Assembly (NCBI RefSeq): GCF_900114135.1 | Contig: NZ_FORY01000005.1 | Location: forward strand, 124,001 to 188,000 | Source of the DNA: Celeribacter halophilus | GTDB lineage: Bacteria > Pseudomonadota > Alphaproteobacteria > Rhodobacterales > Rhodobacteraceae | Direction: 5' to 3' | Length of the DNA: 64,000 nucleotides | Part shown: one piece after another, positions 30,111 through 39,947 of the stretch | How the letters are laid out: every line of letters starts with the position of its first letter | Numbering within the stretch: the first letter of the stretch is position 1 | Program-made: the position numbers and the translations under genes | Notes under the pieces: generated by a model | What the model saw: the letters and a program-made list of their open reading frames with translations, nothing else | Told to the model about the DNA's origin: nothing | The model's database searches: none

Positions 30111-30140
30111 AAAAAATGCGCGGACAGATCGCCCGCGCAT
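30111..30140 (-). terminator. Partial (attenuating) terminator after the binding-protein gene
   Basis: On the minus strand a perfect ATGCGCGG / CCGCGCAT stem followed by six T. Placed inside the ABC operon, it would lower transcription of the permeases relative to the binding protein. Confidence 0.85.
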
Positions 30141-30147
30141 CAGAAGG

Positions 30148-31386
30148 TTACAGGGTAGATTCGACAGCGTTGACCAGTTCTTCAGCCGCTGTTTGCGCAT
30201 CAAACTCACCGTTGAAATGCGCTGTGACGACATCATAGATCGCGTTTTTCACAGCCGCCGGAACAGAGTGACCATGCGCCATCGAGCCAAAGAGGCGCCC
30301 GTTGGCCGATGCATCGGCCAGATCCGCCATGCCTTTTTTTCCGCAATCGTCAAAGTCTGTGTTCGGCACATCCGTCCGCGCCGGAACAGAGCCCTTCACG
30401 ACATTGAAAGCCGACTGGAACACAGGGTCCATGACCGCTTTTGCCATCGCATATTGCGCCGTGGTGTTCTCGCCCACATCAAACATCACGAACTGGTCGG
30501 AGTTGAATGTGACAGCTCCCTGCGTGCCAGGGAAACGGATACAGACGAAGTCCTCGCCCGGCACCTGATCGGCCCGCAGGAATTCGCCCTTGGCCCAGTC
30601 GCCCATCATCTGCGCACCAGCCTCACCGTTGATGACCATTGCAGAGGCAAGGTTCCAGTCGCGGCCCGAGAAATTGTCGTCCACATAGCTGCGCAGGACC
30701 GCCATACGTTCGAAGGCTTCCACCATCTTGTCGCCGCCCAGTGCATCCGGATCGAGATCGATCAAGGCGGATTTGTAGAAGTCATCGCCCAGTCCGAGCA
30801 CAACCGCATCGAACAAGGTTCCGTCCTGCCACGCCTGACCACCATGCGCCAAAGGCGTCACGCCGTTGGCCTTCATCGCATCAAGCACCGCGATGAACTC
30901 TTCCCAGCTTGTCGGCTCACCCAGACCTGTCGCGTCCAGAACGGATTTGTTCATCCAGACCCAATTGGTCGAATGCACGTTCACAGGGGCCGCGATCCAG
31001 TTGCCGTCATATTTGGAAAAGAACTGGAGCGCCTCCGGTACAACCGCATCCCAGCCTTCAACTTCGGCAACCTCGTTCAGGTTGCCCAACACGCCCTCAG
31101 CGGCCCAGTCCTTAATATCGAAACCGAGCATCTGAACAGCCGTCGGCGCATCGCCTGCCGTGACACGCGCACGTAGAGTGGTCATAGCCGCCTCACCGCC
31201 GCCGCCAGCCACTGGCATATCGACCCAGCCGATACCCTGTGCCGCGAGATCCTCTTTCAGAACGTTAAGCGCAGCCGCTTCGCCGCCACTGGTCCACCAA
31301 TGCAGAACCTCAACATCTTCAGCCGAAGATGCGCCCGCAAGCACAGCGCCAATGGCAGCTGTCGCCATAAGTTTCGTAAGTTTCAT
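30148..31386 (-). CDS. Sugar ABC transporter substrate-binding protein
   Basis: A 412-residue periplasmic binding protein of the glucose/mannose-type extracellular solute-binding family. The Sec signal peptide is residues 1-22 (cleavage after ASSA). The mature start [17 protein letters not shown] contains the WW-T-GGE motif of glucose-binding proteins such as GtsA. Together with the AGE-family isomerase across the divergent promoter this suggests a hexose such as mannose or glucose; the exact ligand is inference. It is the first gene of the operon and has its own terminator. Confidence 0.92.
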   Translation of the reverse strand: MKLTKLMATAAIGAVLAGASSAEDVEVLHWWTSGGEAAALNVLKEDLAAQGIGWVDMPVAGGGGEAAMTTLRARVTAGDAPTAVQMLGFDIKDWAAEGVLGNLNEVAEVEGWDAVVPEALQFFSKYDGNWIAAPVNVHSTNWVWMNKSVLDATGLGEPTSWEEFIAVLDAMKANGVTPLAHGGQAWQDGTLFDAVVLGLGDDFYKSALIDLDPDALGGDKMVEAFERMAVLRSYVDDNFSGRDWNLASAMVINGEAGAQMMGDWAKGEFLRADQVPGEDFVCIRFPGTQGAVTFNSDQFVMFDVGENTTAQYAMAKAVMDPVFQSAFNVVKGSVPARTDVPNTDFDDCGKKGMADLADASANGRLFGSMAHGHSVPAAVKNAIYDVVTAHFNGEFDAQTAAEELVNAVESTL

Positions 31387-31414
31387 AGAATCCTCCCAAA
31401 ATTCACTTTAAAAT

Positions 31415-31428
31415 TTATAACGTTTAAC
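31415..31428. promoter_or_regulatory. Candidate LacI-family operator (binding-protein side)
   Basis: TTATAACGTTTAAC with the CG-centred AACGTT core typical of LacI-family sites; it is 29 bases upstream of the binding-protein start. Confidence 0.55.
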
Positions 31429-31544
31429 TACGCCAGTCTGTCAAGAAGTATGTTCAGCTTTATTTTTTGCGAAAATCATTTTATTTCAATTGAATATAAC
31501 TCCATATCAGAATGTAGGCCGAAAAATACAGTTGATTATGGCGC

Positions 31545-31558
31545 TTATAACGTATCAA
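31545..31558. promoter_or_regulatory. Candidate LacI-family operator (regulator side)
   Basis: TTATAACGTATCAA shares TTATAACGT with the first site and lies 29 bases upstream of the LacI-type gene, the mirror position of the other operator. Confidence 0.55.
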
Positions 31559-31586
31559 ATCGCGTGACCAAACGAGGACGCAACCC

Positions 31587-32603
31587 GTGCTAAAGCAACC
31601 CAAAAACAGACGCCCGACACAGCGCAGCATTGCGCAGAAACTCGGTCTTTCTGTTGCAACCGTATCGCGTGCCCTCTCCGGCGATCCTCTCATTGCACTG
31701 GAAACCCGCAAGCTCGTGACCGACACCGCCAATGCCTTGGGTTATGTGCCGGATCGGGCTGCCCAAAGGCTGCGCACAGGGCGCACGAATGTCATCAGTC
31801 TGGTCCTGCCCGCCCACGAAGAAATCCTTGGCTTTGGCAACTCTCTTGTCCGTGGTATTTTCACCGCGCTTGGTCATTCACACTACCACCTCGTCGTGAT
31901 GCCCACATTCGACACCGAGGCGGCGGATGCGACTGTGCGGCGGATCGTTCAGAACGGTCTGGCCGATGGCATCCTGCTGTCACGGACCGAACCGAATGAC
32001 ATCCGGATCAGGCATCTGATCGAAAACGACTTTCCGTTTGTCTCCCATGGCCGCACGGAGCTTGCGACCCCGCATCCGTTTGTTGACTTCGACAATTACG
32101 GCTTCGCCTATCAATCCGTTCACAGGCTTGTCGCGGCGGGGGCGGACAAGCTGATGATCCTGCTGCCGCAAGAGCATCTGACCTTTCACCACCACCTCAA
32201 ACAGGGCTTTATGGCCGCTGTGCGTGAAACCGGCGCGTCCTATGAAAACATCTCTTCGGTCACTCTCGACAGCCCGCCGGAAGACATCGCAACCGCCATC
32301 AAGACCCGCTTTACCGAAAGTGCCCCGCCCGACGGGCTGATCCTGCCCGGAGACACCTCCGCGCTCGCAACGCTGGCGGCGCTTGACGACATCGGCCTCA
32401 AACCCGGCAAAGACGTTTTCATTACGACCAAGCAAACCTCCGGCGCCTTTGATTTCGTCCGACCCAAAATCCCCAGTGTCTTCGAAGATATTGCCGCTGC
32501 AGGCGAATTGATGGCCGCCTATCTCATTCAACGCCTCGAAGGGGCGAAAGCCGAAGACCTTCAGTTTGTCCAGAAAATCGAAAAGGGACCTCAAGATGAG
32601 TGA
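31587..32603 (+). CDS. LacI family transcriptional regulator
   Basis: A 338-residue repressor. The helix-turn-helix is at about 11-32 (TQRSIAQKLGLSVATVSRALSG), and a periplasmic-binding-protein-like effector domain fills the rest. It is divergent from the ABC importer and its stop overlaps the start of the isomerase gene by 8 bases. It probably senses the transported sugar or a derivative and controls both directions through the two operators between the genes. Confidence 0.93.
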   Translation: MLKQPKNRRPTQRSIAQKLGLSVATVSRALSGDPLIALETRKLVTDTANALGYVPDRAAQRLRTGRTNVISLVLPAHEEILGFGNSLVRGIFTALGHSHYHLVVMPTFDTEAADATVRRIVQNGLADGILLSRTEPNDIRIRHLIENDFPFVSHGRTELATPHPFVDFDNYGFAYQSVHRLVAAGADKLMILLPQEHLTFHHHLKQGFMAAVRETGASYENISSVTLDSPPEDIATAIKTRFTESAPPDGLILPGDTSALATLAALDDIGLKPGKDVFITTKQTSGAFDFVRPKIPSVFEDIAAAGELMAAYLIQRLEGAKAEDLQFVQKIEKGPQDE

Positions 32604-33843
32604 TACCATTGCGCATGATGCCTCTGTCATTGGCCCTGATGATCCTGCCGCATTCTGGATCGACACGCAGGAGCACCGCAGCGGGCTGCGCGCGGATGCC
32701 GGACGCCAGCTCGACTTTTTCCGCAAGAGCTTTCGCCCCGAGGGCGGGTTCTATCAACTGGACGCAGATGGCGCGCCGCTTCGTGACCTGCCGCAAGAGC
32801 TTTTCGCCACCACGCGCATGGTGCATTCCTATGCGCTCGGTGCCCTGTTCGGCTTTGACGATTGCGAACAGATGATTGATCACGGGCTGAAATTCATCAC
32901 AAAGGCCCACCGCGATCCTGTGCATGGAGGCTATTTGTGGTCGCTCCGCCATGGCGAAATCTGCAACGATCAAAAGCTCGCCTATGGTCATGCCTTTGTC
33001 CTTCTGGCCGCTGCCAGCGCCATGCAAGCCGGACATCCCGACGCGCGACCGCTGCTGGACGACATCACCTCTGTGCTGCTGGAGCGATTCTGGGAAGACG
33101 ACGCAGGCCTCTTTGCGGATGAAGCCAATCGGGACTGGACGCCCTTCTCGACCTATCGCGGTTTCAACGCCAATATGCACGCCACCGAAGCGCTTCTGAC
33201 CGCCTTCGAGGCGACCGGAGACACGCTCTATCTGGACATGGCGGGCCGAATTCTGGATTTCTTTGTCCGTCAGAAAGCCGCCGCAAACGATTTCCGTATT
33301 CCCGAGCATTACACGAAAGACTGGGCGGTGGATCACAACTATTCCGGCGACCCGATGTTCCGGCCTTCAGGCACAACACCGGGGCATTCCTTTGAACTGG
33401 CGCGACTGCTTCTGCAATACTGGGACCTGTCGGGCCGCAAGGATGACGACGCACCGGCTCTGGCACGCAGCTTGGTGGAACGCGCTCTGGCGGACGGGTG
33501 GGAAAGTACCTCCGGCGGGATCATCTACACCGTCGACTACAACGGCAAACCCAGCGAGACCGCGCGCTACTGGTGGCCCGTGGCCGAAGCCATCGGGGTC
33601 TTTGCCGCGCTGATCAAGCTCGAACACCGCGCCTCCGACGAAGGCTGGTATCGCCGCCTCTGGTCATTTGCGGAGACCTCCTTCATCGACCGCAAGACGG
33701 GCGGCTGGTATCCGGAGATCGACGCAAACGGTGCGCATACAGACCACCAGTTCATCGGCAAGCCTGACATCTATCACGCCCTGCAAGCCGACCTGTTCCC
33801 CCTGTCGCCGAAACTGTCCAATATCATGCAGACAGGTGACTAA
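32596..33843 (+). CDS. AGE-family sugar epimerase/isomerase
   Basis: A 415-residue (alpha/alpha)6-barrel protein of the N-acylglucosamine 2-epimerase family, which includes D-mannose isomerase and sulfoquinovose isomerase. Conserved blocks include LFATTRMVHSYALG, HGGYLWSL, YGHAFVLLAAASA and WWPVAEAIG; histidines in the first, third and the YTKDWAVDHNY segment are the likely catalytic ones. With the sugar importer beside it, isomerisation of an imported aldose (for example mannose to fructose) is likely. No sugar kinase is in the cluster. ATG 32596 overlaps the regulator stop. Confidence 0.88.
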   Translation: MSDTIAHDASVIGPDDPAAFWIDTQEHRSGLRADAGRQLDFFRKSFRPEGGFYQLDADGAPLRDLPQELFATTRMVHSYALGALFGFDDCEQMIDHGLKFITKAHRDPVHGGYLWSLRHGEICNDQKLAYGHAFVLLAAASAMQAGHPDARPLLDDITSVLLERFWEDDAGLFADEANRDWTPFSTYRGFNANMHATEALLTAFEATGDTLYLDMAGRILDFFVRQKAAANDFRIPEHYTKDWAVDHNYSGDPMFRPSGTTPGHSFELARLLLQYWDLSGRKDDDAPALARSLVERALADGWESTSGGIIYTVDYNGKPSETARYWWPVAEAIGVFAALIKLEHRASDEGWYRRLWSFAETSFIDRKTGGWYPEIDANGAHTDHQFIGKPDIYHALQADLFPLSPKLSNIMQTGD

Positions 33844-34475
33844 CTCTCCGGCAGGGCGGCATAAATGCCGGTTTCCACCTTCTCGAACCATCCGTAATGG
33901 TTGTCGCGCATGAGGCGGGTGGCATTTGCCACGCCCGTCTCCCGCGCCACGACCGCGCCTTTCGACGGGCCATGCGCGCGCAGATAGGCGCGGCATTTTT
34001 CCGCATCCTGCCGGTAGGCCGTCACCCGCCCTCCGGCCTTTGAGCCGCCAAGGTTCGGATCCCCTTCGCGCCTGTGGAATTCGGCCAAGAGCTTCTCGGT
34101 CTTTGCCTTGTTCTTACGCGGAGTAAACGGGCGCGGTTCGTGATGCACCTGCACCGTGCCCTCTGCCACATTGACCGACAACACCCCCAGCCCCAACCGC
34201 TTGCAAAGCCCGAGGTTGCCTTTGAACATCCGCCACGCAGCCCTGCCCTTCCAACGCGGCACGGCGAGATAGACCTGATCGGACATGGCCTGACGCGTGA
34301 CACCTTGTTGCAAGAGTTGAAGCGTGAACCCCGTTTTCAACTCCACAATCACCGGCACCCCGTCTTTCACCGCCACCACATCGGCATCGCGCACCTCCGC
34401 TTTCACGTCGAAACCCAAGGCCTCGAAATGCGCTTTGACGGGAAGATAGAGGTCGGTTTCGCGGATCGGTTTCAT
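33840..34475 (-). CDS. DUF2161 family (PD-(D/E)XK-like) protein
   Basis: A 211-residue basic protein. The N-terminal half has the restriction-endonuclease-like core: EVRDADVVAVKDGVPVIVELKTG gives the D-(x)n-E-x-K pattern (about residues 27-47). The C-terminal part is rich in Arg and Lys. DUF2161 proteins are predicted phosphodiesterases with no known role. Its stop overlaps the end of the isomerase gene by 4 bases (convergent). ATG 34475 was chosen because it gives the family N-terminus MKPIRETDLYLPVK. Confidence 0.85.
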   Translation of the reverse strand: MKPIRETDLYLPVKAHFEALGFDVKAEVRDADVVAVKDGVPVIVELKTGFTLQLLQQGVTRQAMSDQVYLAVPRWKGRAAWRMFKGNLGLCKRLGLGVLSVNVAEGTVQVHHEPRPFTPRKNKAKTEKLLAEFHRREGDPNLGGSKAGGRVTAYRQDAEKCRAYLRAHGPSKGAVVARETGVANATRLMRDNHYGWFEKVETGIYAALPES

Positions 34476-34581
34476 AACACCTGTGATACAGGCAAGCCGT
34501 GAGCGCTCGCAAGGCGTGACAAGCCATGCCGCACTGCCTATAAGGCCCGCAAAACGATCATTCTCGAAGGACATATCCCAT

Positions 34582-35502
34582 ATGACCACGCTAGTTTTCG
34601 GCCATAAATCCCCCGACACCGATTCCACCGGCTCCCCGCTCATCTGGGCATGGTATCTCAACGAGGTCAAAGGCGTTGACGCCAAAGCCGTTCTTCTGGG
34701 CGAACCGAACACCGAAGCCGCCTTCGTGATCGAGAAATGGGGTTTCGAGAAACCCGAGATCATTTCCGAAGTCGCCGAAGATCAGGATGTCGTCATCGTC
34801 GACACCAACAACCCTGCGGAACTGCCCGAGGCGATCAACTCCGCCAATGTGACCGCGATCATTGACCACCACAAACTGGTGGGCGGGCTGGAGACCAAAG
34901 GCCCGATCGACATCACCATCCGCCCGCTGGCCTGCACCGCCACCATTATGTATGACCTGATGGGTGACGATGCCGACAAGATGCCCGACAATATCAAAGG
35001 CGCGATGCTGTCCTGCATCCTCTCGGACACGCTGGAATTCCGCTCGCCGACCACCACCGATGTGGACAAGGCACTGGCCGAGAAACTGGCCGCAGAGCTG
35101 AACCTCGATCTTGGCCAATATGCCGCCGAGATGTTCGAAGCCAAATCCGACATTTCCGCATTCTCTGACGCCGAGCTGATCCGCATGGACAGCAAGGAAT
35201 ACGAGATCGACGGCACCAAATTCCGCATTTCCGTGCTTGAGACCACAGCGCCGAAACTGGTGCTCGACCGTCAGGCGTCGCTTATGGAGAGCTTCAAAGC
35301 TGTCGAAGCCGAAGACGGTGTTGATCAGGTGCTGTTGTTCGTCGTGGACATTCTGAACGAAGAAGCCACTTTCTTCATCCCGAACGATCTGTGCAAAACC
35401 GTGGCCGAAAAATCCTTTGGCGTCACAGTCGAAGGCGACAAAGTGGTTCTGCCCGGTGTCATGTCCCGCAAGAAACAGATCATCCCGAACCTGAAAGTCT
35501 GA
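34582..35502 (+). CDS. ppaC: Manganese-dependent (family II) inorganic pyrophosphatase
   Basis: A 306-residue DHH-superfamily enzyme that hydrolyses pyrophosphate to drive biosynthesis. Metal ligands are all present: GHKSPDTDS (H8, D12, D14), D74 in VDTNNP, D95-H96-H97, and the C-terminal SRKKQ phosphate-binding motif. Length is standard. AAGGA stands about 10 bases before the ATG. A strong terminator follows, so it is a single-gene unit. Confidence 0.96.
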   Translation: MTTLVFGHKSPDTDSTGSPLIWAWYLNEVKGVDAKAVLLGEPNTEAAFVIEKWGFEKPEIISEVAEDQDVVIVDTNNPAELPEAINSANVTAIIDHHKLVGGLETKGPIDITIRPLACTATIMYDLMGDDADKMPDNIKGAMLSCILSDTLEFRSPTTTDVDKALAEKLAAELNLDLGQYAAEMFEAKSDISAFSDAELIRMDSKEYEIDGTKFRISVLETTAPKLVLDRQASLMESFKAVEAEDGVDQVLLFVVDILNEEATFFIPNDLCKTVAEKSFGVTVEGDKVVLPGVMSRKKQIIPNLKV

Positions 35503-35528
35503 AGACCTTCCGCTCAGGATATGTTTTC

Positions 35529-35555
35529 AAGGGGTGCGAATTTCGCGCCCCTTTT
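35529..35555 (+). terminator. Intrinsic terminator of ppaC
   Basis: AAGGGGTGCGAA / TTCGCGCCCCTT stem (one G-T pair) followed by TT-C-TTT. The next gene starts 14 bases later. Confidence 0.8.
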
Positions 35556-35568
35556 CTTTGGAGATCCC

Positions 35569-36060
35569 ATGCTCAATACAGATGCGCTCAAAACCCCCGA
35601 CTTCATGCGCGAGATGAAACGCGGCGAAGAGCCTGCCGTCTCCGCCCTGCTTGATGCAGCCTTCGGGCAAAAGGACGAGGCGCGGCTTGTCGAGACCCTG
35701 CGCAAATCCCGCGCCATTGCAGGGGAAATGGTCCTGCCGATGGCGGGCGAAGTGATCGGCTATGCCGCACTGTCCACAATGGTCTCGCCCAAAGGCTGGC
35801 TCTGCCTTGAGCCGGTCGCTATCCGTCCCGACCTGCAAGCGCGGGGCTTCGGGCGGCGGCTGGTGGGCATGATCAGCCAGTGGGCGGAGATGTCCGGTCA
35901 GACCGTGGTGGTTCTGGGCGATCCGGCGTTTTACACCCGCTGCGGCTTTGCCCCTGTCACAGAGGATTTCACCTCTCCCTACCCGCTGGATCACACGCTG
36001 ATTGCAGGACCGGCCAAAGGCAAAACCCGCACATTGACCTATCCGAAAGCCTTCGGTTGA
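35569..36060 (+). CDS. GNAT family N-acetyltransferase (YhbS-like)
   Basis: A 163-residue acetyltransferase of the same subgroup as the one at 24131. The acetyl-CoA loop reads ARGFGRRLVG (about 86-95) and VVVLGDPAFYTRCGF is the YhbS-type block. Substrate unknown. GGAG is placed about 6 bases before ATG 35569. It converges with priA with a 16-base gap. Confidence 0.85.
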   Translation: MLNTDALKTPDFMREMKRGEEPAVSALLDAAFGQKDEARLVETLRKSRAIAGEMVLPMAGEVIGYAALSTMVSPKGWLCLEPVAIRPDLQARGFGRRLVGMISQWAEMSGQTVVVLGDPAFYTRCGFAPVTEDFTSPYPLDHTLIAGPAKGKTRTLTYPKAFG

Positions 36061-36076
36061 CGGCAGCAGCAGGCCC

Positions 36077-38272
36077 CTACCAAAAAGACTGCGGATCAAT
36101 GTCGATCTGGAGCCGGACCGCGTTAGGCAGCTTCACCTGCGCGACCCAGTCGGACAAAGCCGCCTGTAGCGGAGCGCCTTTCTCCGCCTTGACCAGAAGC
36201 CGGATGCGATGCCGCCCGCGCACCCGCGCAATCGGCGCAGGCGCAGGGCCGAACAATTGCGCCCCGACGCGCTGCAAGGGGCCCGCCACCCGCGCAAGGT
36301 GATTGGCGACATCCGTCACCACGGCGAGATCAGGCCCCGACAGGATGATCCCCGCCATGCGCCCGTAAGGCGGCACCCCCGCCATTTTCCGCTCGGCTGC
36401 CTCGGCACGCCAGAACCCTTCCTCGTCACCCGCCAGAATGGCACGGATCACCGGATGCTCGGGCTGATAGGTCTGCAGCAGAGCCACGCCTTTTTTCGCC
36501 GCGCGTCCCGCGCGACCGGCCACCTGACGCATCAACTGGAAGGTCCGCTCCGCCGCACGAAGATCGGAACCTTGCAGCCCCAGATCGGCGTCGATCACCC
36601 CCACCAGAGTGAGGTTCGGGAAATTGTGCCCTTTGGCGACAAGCTGCGTGCCGATGATGATGTCCGTGTCGCCCTCCGCGATCTGGCGGATCTGCTCTTT
36701 CAAGGCCCGCGCAGAGGCAAACAGGTCCGAGGACAGGACTGCACATTTCGCCTCGGGAAACCGCTCCGTCACCTCTTCGGCCAGTCGTTCCACACCGGGG
36801 CCGACAGGGGCCAGACGCCCCTCAACCCCACAGGAGGGACAGGCTTCCGGCATCGGTTTGGTCTCGCCGCATTGGTGGCACATCAGACGCTTGAGAAAGC
36901 GGTGTTCGACCATCCGCGCATCGCAATGGTCACAGGTGATCTGATACCCGCAGGCCCGACAGATTGTGACAGGCGCAAAGCCGCGCCGGTTCAGGAACAA
37001 CAGGCTCTGTTCACCCAGCCCCATCCGTTTCTTCACAGCCGCCGCAAGCGCGTCCGAAATGAACCGGGTCGAGGGCATCTTCTCGCCACGCAGATCAAGC
37101 GCATACATATCGGGCATCACCGCAGGGCCGTAACGGCTTTCAAGATCAAGGCGCTTGTATTTGCCTGCCTCGACATTCGCCCAGCTTTCCAGAGACGGCG
37201 TGGCCGAAGCCAGCACCACAGAGGCGGAACACAGGGAAGCACGCAGCACCGCCATGTCGCGGGCATTATACAGCACCCCGTCCTCTTGCTTGTAGGAGGT
37301 GTCATGTTCCTCATCGACCACGATCAGGCCAAGGTTGCGAAACGGCAGGAAAAGCGCAGATCGCGCTCCGATAACCACCTGCGCCCCGCCTTCGCCCCCC
37401 ATCTTCCAGACGCGGCGGCGTTCGGTCATCGTGACACCGGAGTGCCATTCGGCAGGGCGTGCGCCAAAGCGTTCTTCAAAACGGGTGAGAAACTCGGCGG
37501 TGAGCGCGATCTCCGGCAAAAGCACCAAAGCCTGACGCCCATGTTTGAGACATTCCGCCACCGCTTCAAGATAGACTTCCGTCTTGCCCGAACCGGTCAC
37601 ACCTTTCAAAAGCGTGGTAGAATAGCGCTCGGAAGCCACCGCCTCGCGCAGGGCTTTAGCCGCGTTGGTCTGCGCCTCGGTCAGCGCCTTTCCCGGCGCA
37701 TCCGCATCAAGACGGCGATAGGGCAAATCGCGCGGCGTGTCCTCTTCGATAATGACACCGGAGGGCAAAAGCCCCTTCACCACCGAAGATGTCACACCCG
37801 CAAGATCGGCCAGTTCCTTGAGCGTGAACGACAGCCCGCCATATTCCTCCAAGGCATCAAGCACCTTTTGACGCGCTTCGGTTTCCCGTGGCGGGCGACC
37901 TTCGCCACGCCGGTAGACCTTGCGCATCCCCGGCGGGTTCATCAGCCCCGGCGCACGGGTTGCCAGCCGCAGCATGGCAGGCATGGGGGTCAGCGTATAA
38001 GCCGCCACTTTCTCAAGAAACAGCCGCATCTCCTCGCGCATAGGGACAAGATCAAGCACCGTGGAAATTGCACGCGCTTTCGACAGATCAAACCCGCCAA
38101 TCCCGTTGCCCCAGACACAGCCCAGCACCTTGCGCGGGCCAAGCGGCACTTCGACAAAAGCCCCGCGCGCAACCCCGCCTGCGGGCGCTTTGTAATCCAG
38201 CGTCCGGTCGAGCGGCTCACAGGTCAGCACGGCGACCAATCTGCCTTCGGGGTAAAACTCTGCCTCGTCCAT
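36077..38272 (-). CDS. priA: Primosomal protein N' (PriA helicase)
   Basis: A 731-residue superfamily 2 helicase that restarts collapsed replication forks. N-terminal DNA-binding and winged-helix parts precede the Walker A GVTGSGKTEV near residue 225 and the DEEH box near 318. A zinc-binding insertion follows with paired cysteines (CRACGYQITCDHC and CHQCGETKP near 430-470), then the C-terminal helicase lobe with GRAGRAAKKG. Length is typical. It is divergent from the transaldolase-like gene. Confidence 0.96.
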   Translation of the reverse strand: MDEAEFYPEGRLVAVLTCEPLDRTLDYKAPAGGVARGAFVEVPLGPRKVLGCVWGNGIGGFDLSKARAISTVLDLVPMREEMRLFLEKVAAYTLTPMPAMLRLATRAPGLMNPPGMRKVYRRGEGRPPRETEARQKVLDALEEYGGLSFTLKELADLAGVTSSVVKGLLPSGVIIEEDTPRDLPYRRLDADAPGKALTEAQTNAAKALREAVASERYSTTLLKGVTGSGKTEVYLEAVAECLKHGRQALVLLPEIALTAEFLTRFEERFGARPAEWHSGVTMTERRRVWKMGGEGGAQVVIGARSALFLPFRNLGLIVVDEEHDTSYKQEDGVLYNARDMAVLRASLCSASVVLASATPSLESWANVEAGKYKRLDLESRYGPAVMPDMYALDLRGEKMPSTRFISDALAAAVKKRMGLGEQSLLFLNRRGFAPVTICRACGYQITCDHCDARMVEHRFLKRLMCHQCGETKPMPEACPSCGVEGRLAPVGPGVERLAEEVTERFPEAKCAVLSSDLFASARALKEQIRQIAEGDTDIIIGTQLVAKGHNFPNLTLVGVIDADLGLQGSDLRAAERTFQLMRQVAGRAGRAAKKGVALLQTYQPEHPVIRAILAGDEEGFWRAEAAERKMAGVPPYGRMAGIILSGPDLAVVTDVANHLARVAGPLQRVGAQLFGPAPAPIARVRGRHRIRLLVKAEKGAPLQAALSDWVAQVKLPNAVRLQIDIDPQSFW

Positions 38273-38376
38273 GATGCTGTGATAGGGCTTTTGCGCGAAG
38301 CAAACCAGACCCCCTTTCTATAGGCGCTCACATGGATTAAGAGTCCGCAGGAACGCAGGCGAAAGGAGAAGCGCCC

Positions 38377-39030
38377 ATGAAATTCTTTGTCGATACCGCT
38401 GATGTCGAGGCAATCCGTGAGTTGAACGATCTGGGGTTTGTTGACGGGGTCACCACCAACCCGTCGCTGATCAAGAAATCCGGCCGTGATATTCTCGAAG
38501 TGACCAAGGAAATCTGTGACATCGTCGGCGGTCCGGTTTCCGCCGAGGTTGTGGCTCTGGACTATGACAACATGGTTACAGAGGGCCGCAAACTGGCCAA
38601 GATCGCCTCCAATGTCGTGATCAAGCTGCCGCTGACCCTTGATGGCCTCAAGGCCTGCAAAACGCTTTCCGGCGAAGGTCACAAGATCAACGTCACGCTG
38701 TGTTTCTCGGCCAATCAGGCGCTTTTGGCGGCCAAAGCCGGTGCGACCTATATCTCGCCCTTCATCGGTCGTCTTGATGACATCAACATCGACGGGCTGG
38801 AACTGATCGAAGACATCCGCACGATCTATGACAACTACGGTTTCGAAACCGAAATCCTCGCCGCTTCCATCCGCACCGCGAACCACATGTCCGAATGTGC
38901 CAAGATCGGTGCAGACGTGGCCACCGCGCCGCCTGCCGTCATCAAAGCCATGGCCAACCATGTGCTGACGGACAAAGGTCTGGCGCAATTCGTGAAAGAC
39001 GCCGAAGACGCCGGAATCAAAATCGTCTGA
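38377..39030 (+). CDS. fsa: Fructose-6-phosphate aldolase (transaldolase-like)
   Basis: A 217-residue small transaldolase-family enzyme. The opening [20 protein letters not shown] and GVTTNPSLI are characteristic; the Schiff-base lysine is K83 in VVIKLPLT. Such proteins act as fructose-6-phosphate aldolases or transaldolases; which applies cannot be decided from sequence. A GGAG ribosome binding site precedes the ATG. It is flanked by a terminator and by divergent priA. Confidence 0.93.
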   Translation: MKFFVDTADVEAIRELNDLGFVDGVTTNPSLIKKSGRDILEVTKEICDIVGGPVSAEVVALDYDNMVTEGRKLAKIASNVVIKLPLTLDGLKACKTLSGEGHKINVTLCFSANQALLAAKAGATYISPFIGRLDDINIDGLELIEDIRTIYDNYGFETEILAASIRTANHMSECAKIGADVATAPPAVIKAMANHVLTDKGLAQFVKDAEDAGIKIV

Positions 39031-39057
39031 TCGACGTTTTTTCAAACTTTCGGAAAC

Positions 39058-39087
39058 TCCCCCGCGCCTCAGGTTCGGGGGATTTTT
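39058..39087 (+). terminator. Intrinsic terminator of fsa
   Basis: TCCCCCG / CGGGGGA stem, 11-base loop, then TTTTT. Confidence 0.85.
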
Positions 39088-39215
39088 CATGCGTGGCCGT
39101 GATTTCGCCGATACTGCGCGGAAAGCCTCACAAATATTTGCACCTGTCGCCCGTTTTCGGGCATAGTGGGATCAACGACCGGAAAACCGGCGGATCGAGT
39201 AAAGTATGAGGCCTC

Positions 39216-39947
39216 ATGAGCACCCAACTCCCCCGGGCGATTTCGCCCTTGGCAGAAGACCTGCGTGAAAAGATCATCTCCGATCCGGGTATGGTTCTGG
39301 ATGATCAGGACGTGATGCGTGCGCTGATCGCCGCCAATGAACGCAACACCGGCGTTGCCGCCGCCAATGTCGTCGATCTGCGCGGTCTGGCGATGGAACG
39401 GCTCGAAGACCGGCTGGACCGACTCGAAGACACGCACCGCAGCGTGATCGCTGCCGCCTATGAGAACCTCGCAGGCACCAACCAGATTCACCGCGCCGTG
39501 TTGCAGCTTCTGGAGCCGACAGAATTCACCGAATTTCTCACCGCGCTCTCCGGCGACATCGCGCAAACCCTGCGCCTTGATGCGGTCCGGCTCTTGCTGG
39601 AAACCAAGGTCGAGGACGAAGACCCCGCGCTCAAAAAGCTGGGCGATGTGCTAATCACCGCAGAGCCGGGGTTCATCGAAACCTATATCACCGCAGGCCG
39701 CAATATTCCCGCGCGTCCGATCACCCTGCGTCAGGTCGCTCCCGAGACCAACGTGATCTATGGCGACACGGAGAACTTCATCCATTCCGAAGCCCTCATG
39801 CAGCTGGATTTCGGCCCCGGCCGTCTGCCCGGCCTTCTGGTCTTCGGCTCGGAAGACCCGCATATGTTCCGCCCGACTCAGGGCACGGATTTGCTCCAGT
39901 TCTTCTCCGGCGTGTTCGAAAAAATGATGCGTCGCTGGTTGGGATGA
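39216..39947 (+). CDS. DUF484 family protein (GAF-like)
   Basis: A 243-residue protein: an N-terminal helical segment (DLREKIISDPGMVLDDQDVMRALI), a coiled-coil stretch near 55-75, and a GAF-like C-terminal domain with LPGLLVFGSEDPHMFRP. DUF484 genes sit beside xerC in many Proteobacteria, as here (ATGA overlap), suggesting a shared function in chromosome segregation, but the role is unknown. Confidence 0.88.
   Translation: MSTQLPRAISPLAEDLREKIISDPGMVLDDQDVMRALIAANERNTGVAAANVVDLRGLAMERLEDRLDRLEDTHRSVIAAAYENLAGTNQIHRAVLQLLEPTEFTEFLTALSGDIAQTLRLDAVRLLLETKVEDEDPALKKLGDVLITAEPGFIETYITAGRNIPARPITLRQVAPETNVIYGDTENFIHSEALMQLDFGPGRLPGLLVFGSEDPHMFRPTQGTDLLQFFSGVFEKMMRRWLG

Noticed and set aside
33498-33767. 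Alternative frames inside the AGE isomerase gene
   Set aside because: Arg/Pro-rich out-of-frame shadows without initiation signals.
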